A stretch of 64,000 bases of DNA, taken from Nonomuraea jiangxiensis. Lineage in GTDB: Bacteria; Actinomycetota; Actinomycetes; Streptosporangiales; Streptosporangiaceae. The notes below the pieces were generated by a model. It did not search any database, was not told where the DNA came from, and saw only the letters and a program-made list of their open reading frames with translations. A program made the position numbers and the translations under genes. How positions within the stretch are numbered: position 1 is the stretch's first letter; each line of letters starts with the position of its first letter. The stretch covers positions 1-64,000 of the forward strand of contig NZ_FNDJ01000015.1 of the NCBI RefSeq assembly GCF_900099965.1. Reading direction: 5' to 3'. Positions 59,413 to 64,000 of the stretch are shown here, one piece after another.

Positions 59413-60867
59413 ATGGCTTCCTCATTTTCTCGCCGCGACGTGCTGCGTACCGGGGCCGCGGGCGGTCTCGGCATCGCCATCGCCGGCAGCATCGACGCGA
59501 TTTCCGGCCCGGCCTACGCGGAGGCGGTCCAGAACGGTGTCGCCCGCGCCGCGGGTTACGGCCCCGTCGTGGCCGACCCGAAGAAGGTCCTCGCGCTCCC
59601 CAAGGGTTTCAAGTACCAGATCGTGGCCCAGGCGGGAGTGACCACGCTGGAGTCCGGTGAGCCGACGCCCAGCGACGCCGACGGCACCGGCTTCTTCCAC
59701 ACCGGCAACGGTGGCGTCCTGGTCCAGAACCACGAGATCGGCGGCGACGAGCCGTACGGCGTGCCCGCGCTGGAGGGCCTGGTCTACGACGAGGGCGGCC
59801 GCGGCGGCACCACCAACATCGTCGTGGACCGCAACGGCAAGCGGGTCCGCCAGTACGTCAGCCTGGCCGGCACCGTGCAGAACTGCGCCGGCGGCGTGAC
59901 CCCGTGGAACACCTGGCTGACCTGCGAGGAGACCGAGGTCAGGGCCGGCGGTGACCTCACGAAGGACCACGGCTACGTCTTCGAGGTGGACCCGTTCGAC
60001 AAGGACGCCAACAAGAACCCGGTCCCGCTGAAGTTCCTCGGCCGCTACGCGCACGAGGCCGTCGCGGTCAACCCGCGCAACTCCGAGATCTACCTCACGG
60101 AGGACGCCTCCACCCCCAACGGCCTGTACTTCCGCTGGACCCCGCCGCGGAACTTCCGTCCCGGCAAGGGCGCCCTGCGCAAGCTGGCGCTGGGCAAGGA
60201 CGGCGACAAGGCGGGCACGCTGGAGACGATGACCTGCTACAAGGGCAGCAAGCACGTCGCCGACCTGTCCGAGGCCACCCAGCCGGGCACGAAGTACAAG
60301 GTGAAGTGGGTCGAGGTGCCCGACCGTGACGCGAAGACCGTCTCGGTGCGCAAGCAGCTCGGCGACGACAAGGTGACCCGCAGCCGCAAGCTGGAGGGCC
60401 AGTGGTGGGGTGACGGCGGCGTCTACTTCGTCTCCAGCTACGCCCGCCACGACGACGGCAGCGTCAACGAGCACGACGGCCAGGTCTGGTTCTACGACCC
60501 CGAGTCGGAGACCGTGACCCTCAAGACGATCTTCGGCGTGAACCCGGACCCGGAGCAGGATACCGACTACGACGGTCCTGACAACATCACCGTCTCCCCC
60601 TACGGCGGCCTCATCCTGGCCGAGGACGGCGAGGGCGTCCAGCACCTGGTCGGCGTCACCGAGAAGGGCTCGCCCTACCCGATGGCCCGCAACGACCTGA
60701 ACGACAGCGAGTTCGCCGGCGTCGTCTTCAGCAACGACGGGAAGTTCCTGTTCGCCGCCATCCAGACGCCCGGTTACACGTTCTCCATCACCGGCCCGTG
60801 GTCCAAGCACGACGACCACGGCCCCGGCCGCGACGACCACGACGACCGCGACCACGGCCGCGACTGA
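59413..60867 (+). CDS. PhoX-family (DUF839) Tat-exported alkaline phosphatase
   Basis: The 484-residue protein has a twin-arginine signal (SRRDVLRTGAAGGLGIAIAG) and a DUF839/PhoX beta-propeller: FFHTGNGGVLVQNHE, CAGGVTPWNTWLTCEE, GRYAHEAVAVNP, EGQWWGDGGVYFVSSYA and PDNITVSPYGGLILAEDGEG. PhoX enzymes are Ca/Fe phosphomonoesterases that release phosphate outside the cell. The C-terminus ends in a His/Asp-rich stretch (KHDDHGPGRDDHDDRDHGRD) that may bind metal. A PHO-box-like repeat lies upstream and a hairpin terminator directly downstream. Confidence 0.92.
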   Translation: MASSFSRRDVLRTGAAGGLGIAIAGSIDAISGPAYAEAVQNGVARAAGYGPVVADPKKVLALPKGFKYQIVAQAGVTTLESGEPTPSDADGTGFFHTGNGGVLVQNHEIGGDEPYGVPALEGLVYDEGGRGGTTNIVVDRNGKRVRQYVSLAGTVQNCAGGVTPWNTWLTCEETEVRAGGDLTKDHGYVFEVDPFDKDANKNPVPLKFLGRYAHEAVAVNPRNSEIYLTEDASTPNGLYFRWTPPRNFRPGKGALRKLALGKDGDKAGTLETMTCYKGSKHVADLSEATQPGTKYKVKWVEVPDRDAKTVSVRKQLGDDKVTRSRKLEGQWWGDGGVYFVSSYARHDDGSVNEHDGQVWFYDPESETVTLKTIFGVNPDPEQDTDYDGPDNITVSPYGGLILAEDGEGVQHLVGVTEKGSPYPMARNDLNDSEFAGVVFSNDGKFLFAAIQTPGYTFSITGPWSKHDDHGPGRDDHDDRDHGRD

Positions 60868-60880
60868 CCCGGCCGCACAC

Positions 60881-60910
60881 CCCCGTCCCGCTCTCCCGAG
60901 CGGGGCGGGG
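60881..60910 (+). terminator. Terminator of the phoX-like gene
   Basis: Arms ccccgtcccgctc and gagcggggcgggg pair over 13 bp with one G-U around a 4-base loop, 14 bp after the stop codon. Confidence 0.8.
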
Positions 60911-61085
60911 CCCGCGTTCACCCCGCCTCCGCCACGAGGGCGAACGGGCAGTCCCGACCTGCCCGGCAGCGGCGGCGGCCCGGTCCGATGGTGGTCGGGA
61001 TCTCCCCAGGTGCTGCTGAAAGTGCCGGCCGAGCGGTGGGACCCCGGCCGGGGTGTCGGGGGGCGGGCCACGGGATAATAACGGA

Positions 61086-62132
61086 ATGGAATATCGCGAA
61101 CTGGGCCGATCGGGCCTGCGGATATCGGTGCTCACCATGGGGACCATGAGCTTCGGCGGCACGGGCAAGTTCGCCTACGTCGGGTCCACCGGTGTGGAGG
61201 AGGCGCGCAGGCAGATCGACATGTGCCTGGACGCCGGGGTCAACCTCATCGACACCGCCGACGTCTACTCCGCCGGCCTGTCGGAGGAGATCGTCGGCAA
61301 GGCGATCGAGGGCCGTCGCGACGAGGTGCTGGTGGCCACCAAAGTACGGATGCCGATGGGCCCCGGCCCCAACGACGCCGGGCTGTCCCGGCACCACGTC
61401 ATCACCGGTGCCGAAGCGAGCCTGCGCCGCCTCGGCACCGACCACATCGACCTGTACCAGGTGCACGAGTGGGACGGGCGCACCCCGCTGGAGGAGACCC
61501 TGGCCGCGCTGGACCACCTGGTGACCTCCGGCAAGGTCCGCTACGTGGGCGTCTCCAACTACGCCGGCTGGCAGCTCATGAAGGCGCTGGGCATCGCCGG
61601 CAGGCTCGGGCTGCCGGGCTTCGTCAGCCAGCAGATCTACTACTCCCTGCAGGCCCGCGACGCCGAGTACGAGCTGATTCCGGCCGCCGTCGACCAGGGC
61701 CTCGGCGTGCTGGTGTGGAGCCCGCTGGCCGGTGGCCTGCTGTCCGGCCGCTACCGCCGGGGCGTGCAGCCGGCGGAGGGGCGCCAGCTCACCGAGTGGA
61801 ACGAGCCGCCGGTCCGCGACCAGGAGCAGCTCTACGACACGGTGGAGGTGCTGGTCGACATCGCCGAGGGACACGGCGTCTCGGCGGCGCAGGTGGCGCT
61901 GGCGTGGCTGCTGGGCCGGCCGGCGGTCACGTCGCTGGTGATCGGCGCCCGCACCGACGAGCAGCTCGCCGACAACCTGGCCGCGGCCGACCTGAAGCTG
62001 TCGGACGAGGAGCGTGCCCGGCTGGACGAGGTCAGCCGCCAGCCGCTGCTCTACCCGTACTGGCACCAGGCGGCGACCGCGTCCGACCGCCTCTCGCCCG
62101 CCGACCTCACCCTGCTCGGCCCGCACCTGTAG
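61086..62132 (+). CDS. Aldo/keto reductase
   Basis: The 348-residue NADPH-dependent aldo/keto reductase begins MEYRELGRSGLRISVLTMG. It has the catalytic tetrad as Asp and Tyr in LIDTADVYSAG, Lys in VATKVRMPMG and His in LYQVHEWDG, and the cofactor loop VIGARTDEQLADNL. It reduces carbonyls or oxidises sugars and alcohols. The substrate is unknown. There is no strong ribosome site before ATG 61086. It is convergent with the MFS gene 52 bp downstream. Confidence 0.93.
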   Translation: MEYRELGRSGLRISVLTMGTMSFGGTGKFAYVGSTGVEEARRQIDMCLDAGVNLIDTADVYSAGLSEEIVGKAIEGRRDEVLVATKVRMPMGPGPNDAGLSRHHVITGAEASLRRLGTDHIDLYQVHEWDGRTPLEETLAALDHLVTSGKVRYVGVSNYAGWQLMKALGIAGRLGLPGFVSQQIYYSLQARDAEYELIPAAVDQGLGVLVWSPLAGGLLSGRYRRGVQPAEGRQLTEWNEPPVRDQEQLYDTVEVLVDIAEGHGVSAAQVALAWLLGRPAVTSLVIGARTDEQLADNLAAADLKLSDEERARLDEVSRQPLLYPYWHQAATASDRLSPADLTLLGPHL

Positions 62133-62184
62133 CGCCGGGAACGCCAGGGTCCCGGTAGTTCACCATGCCGGGGGCTCTCGCGGG

Positions 62185-63405
62185 TCACTGCTCCGCGGGG
62201 GCGGTCACCGCGTCGCTGCCGGTGCGGCGTGCTGCGGGTGACACCCAGGCCAGCGTGTACGCGGTCATCGCCACGCCCAGCCCCGTCAGCGCGGGAAGGA
62301 CGGGGGAGAGCTCGTACAGGGAGGTGCCCAGCAGCGGGCCGACGATGAAGGTCGCGCCGATGGTGGAGTTGACCACGCCCGCGATCGAGCCCTGCTGCTC
62401 GGGCGTGGCGACCAGGGTCGGCGCGGCGGTGAAGCCGGGGAACGCGAGCCCGAGCCCCAGGGCGAGCAGCCCGAAGGAGGCGGCGATCAGCCACAGCTCG
62501 CCGGCGACCGCGAGCAGCGCGAAGGCGGACGCGGCGATCGGGCTGCCGACCCGCAGCAGCCGCCTGACCGGCCAGCCGAGCGCCGGGACCAGCCCGCCCT
62601 GCACCGTGACGAGCACCAGTCCCGCGGTGAACAGGGTGACGCCCACCGCGCCCGCGGTCTCCCGCGGGCCCAGGTGGAGGCGGTCGGCGACGAGGAAGCC
62701 GATGGTCACCTGGACGATGCCGAGGCACAGGTAGAGGCAGAAGCCGATGGCGAGCAGCGGCCACAGCCGGGCGTCCCACGGGCGCAACCGGGGGCCGTGC
62801 CGGTCGGCGGGCGCGCTCGCACGGGCCGGCCGTACGGCGGCCAGCACCCAGATCATCAGTAATAGGCACAGAACCGGCGCCAGGTAGACCGGGAGCAGCA
62901 GCGACACCACGGCCAGGGATCCGCCCGCGGCCGGGCCCAGCACCATGGAGAGCCCCTGGGCCGCGCCGATCAGGCCGGTGGCGCGGACACGTTCGGCCAC
63001 GGTGGTGGTGACCGTGCCGGCGACGGCCAGGCAGGCCACCGTCAGGGCGGCGAACCCGGCGCCGAGGAAGAGGCTGCGGGTGGCCAGCAGCAGGGTGAGG
63101 ATCAGCGGCGCGGGCATCGTACGGTCGAGGCCGACCGCCGCGACCACCGCGAACCCGGTCAGGCCCGCCGTGGACAACCCCAGCCCCGACACCAGGACCA
63201 CGCGCAGGCCGATCTTGTGCAGGGCGAACCCCCACAGCGGGCTGGTGACGGTCAGGACCGCGGCCGCGACGGTGATGACCAGGCCCAGTTGCGTCTCGGT
63301 CAGGGACAGCTCCCGCGAGAGCGGCGCCAGGATCGGGGTCAGCAGTTGCTGGGCGGAGAAGACCACCAGGACGGTCAGGAGTAACGGAACCATTGCCTTG
63401 GGCAT
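62185..63405 (-). CDS. MFS transporter
   Basis: The 406-residue major facilitator has about 12 helices. The A-motif-like loop SPLWGFALHKIGLRVVLVSG and the motif C region GLIGAAQGLSMVLGPAAGG indicate a drug/H+ antiporter type. Near the end GVVNSTIGATFIVGPLLGTS is typical. It probably exports a small hydrophobic compound. ATG 63405 is preferred over the frame from 63429 because the protein family starts here, behind GGAGAGGGG. No adjacent regulator. Confidence 0.92.
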   Translation of the reverse strand: MPKAMVPLLLTVLVVFSAQQLLTPILAPLSRELSLTETQLGLVITVAAAVLTVTSPLWGFALHKIGLRVVLVSGLGLSTAGLTGFAVVAAVGLDRTMPAPLILTLLLATRSLFLGAGFAALTVACLAVAGTVTTTVAERVRATGLIGAAQGLSMVLGPAAGGSLAVVSLLLPVYLAPVLCLLLMIWVLAAVRPARASAPADRHGPRLRPWDARLWPLLAIGFCLYLCLGIVQVTIGFLVADRLHLGPRETAGAVGVTLFTAGLVLVTVQGGLVPALGWPVRRLLRVGSPIAASAFALLAVAGELWLIAASFGLLALGLGLAFPGFTAAPTLVATPEQQGSIAGVVNSTIGATFIVGPLLGTSLYELSPVLPALTGLGVAMTAYTLAWVSPAARRTGSDAVTAPAEQ

Positions 63406-63532
63406 GCGCCAGACCCCTCTCCGTCGCACTCGACGCCGGCCGATCAGGGGTGTCGCCGGGCCGCCCCGTGAGTCTAAGAGCTGCCGCCCCGCCCTGCCAC
63501 GGCCCGCCGGCCAGGCACACCACGCCCCGGCC

Positions 63533-64000
63533 TCAGGCGAAACGGCGCAGCAGCTCGTCGGCGCCGGCGAAGGAGGCGACCACGTCCGCGGCCGGGTGCG
63601 GGCTCTCGATCAGGCCCACGGCCTGGCCCGCGTAGACGTAGGCGGTGTCGAAGTCGCCGTCGCGGCGGGCCGCCGCCAGCTCCGCCCGTGCCGCCTCGTC
63701 CACACCCAGCTCCTCCTCCCGCCCGTGCCAGCGCTCGAAGAACGCGTTGCGCAGCGCGCGCCCGCCGAACTCCGGCGGCCAGCCCAGCCGCTGCGCGACG
63801 TCGAAGACGCGCCCGTACGCGGTGTCGGTCTCACTCGCGGCGAGCACCCGCCGCAGGGCCGGCTCGGACAGGGTGGTCTCCGCGCAGCCCAGGAAGGCCG
63901 TGCCGACCCAGCCGCCCTGCGCGCCCGCGGCCAGTACGGCGGCCAGCCCCCGGGCGGTGGCGATGCCCCCCGCGGCCAGCACCGGGACGTCCACCGCGTC
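63533..64000 (-). CDS. Nitronate monooxygenase, C-terminal part (cut by window end)
   Basis: The visible 155 residues start inside VDVPVLAAGGIATARGLAAV, the FMN-phosphate-binding region of nitronate monooxygenase/FabK-type TIM barrels, with ALAAGAQGGWVGTAFLGCAE as the next conserved stretch. The C-terminal helical lid ends at 63533. The N-terminal half lies beyond the window edge. These enzymes oxidise alkyl nitronates such as propionate-3-nitronate to detoxify them. No frameshift is seen in the visible portion. Confidence 0.88.
   Translation of the reverse strand, partial: DAVDVPVLAAGGIATARGLAAVLAAGAQGGWVGTAFLGCAETTLSEPALRRVLAASETDTAYGRVFDVAQRLGWPPEFGGRALRNAFFERWHGREEELGVDEAARAELAAARRDGDFDTAYVYAGQAVGLIESPHPAADVVASFAGADELLRRFA

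Overview
The window is very GC-rich, uses many GTG starts and carries families typical of filamentous actinomycetes: FBP zinc-finger protein, TIGR04222 protein, DUF2264, SPW-repeat protein, ECF sigma factor paired with a YCII protein, and Tat-secreted PhoX. The gene mix suggests Streptosporangiales, perhaps Nonomuraea or Streptosporangium. That is an inference without any database search. It looks like a chromosomal-arm region: short operons for catabolism, regulation and secretion, mixed with gene remnants and minisatellites. No rRNA, tRNA, CRISPR array or intact transposase was seen.

Layout. 1-2.45 kb: low-complexity DNA, an MFS remnant, an SMP-30 pseudogene, an FBP zinc-finger gene and 35-bp and 47-bp tandem repeats. 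2.45-6.2 kb: a TetR regulator divergent from a cytochrome P450, which is followed by a ClpX paralogue with a repeat tail. 6.3-7.2 kb: two small genes resembling cargo of actinomycete integrative elements. 7.4-11.1 kb: a LuxR-type response regulator, a stand-alone receiver and a double histidine kinase in which the first module has lost its phospho-acceptor His. 11.1-12.1 kb: a structured leader ahead of a PrmC/HemK-like methyltransferase. 12.2-17.1 kb: a secreted phytase-like esterase, then a HAD phosphoglucomutase and a GH65 phosphorylase fused in frame to an XRE-flavin-binding protein. 17.2-24.2 kb: a lipoprotein, LysR and TetR regulators, an ABC-2 permease, a TIGR04222 protein, an ECF sigma factor with YCII, and an XRE-cupin regulator. 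24.3-27.2 kb: a thioredoxin-reductase-like/methyltransferase fusion and manA.

27.4-30.7 kb is a tight three-gene operon of a cucumopine-synthase-like protein, a FAD amine oxidase and a P450, behind a palindromic operator. It is the best candidate here for an undescribed biosynthetic system. 30.7-35.7 kb is largely a gene graveyard (ricin lectin, pentapeptide protein, ADP-ribosylglycohydrolase and others) around intact DUF4190 and DUF5713 genes. 36.1-42.0 kb holds two large secreted polysaccharide-active proteins sharing F5/8C and FN3 modules, behind two copies of a 19-bp palindrome.

42.9-46.3 kb: a DUF2264 protein, a CBS protein, an unknown small protein and an SPW protein. 46.3-54.0 kb is a sugar locus: an ABC importer (binding protein and two permeases) divergent from a PfkB kinase and a GH4 glycosidase, facing a second GH4 gene with a DeoR regulator. 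This fits uptake and cleavage of alpha-galactoside-like sugars. 54-64 kb: a DUF523/DUF1722 protein, a small secreted protein, a tiny ORF with a truncated methyltransferase meeting a truncated Roadblock gene, a large membrane hydrolase, PhoX behind a PHO-box-like repeat, an aldo/keto reductase, an MFS transporter and the 3' part of a nitronate monooxygenase gene cut by the window edge.
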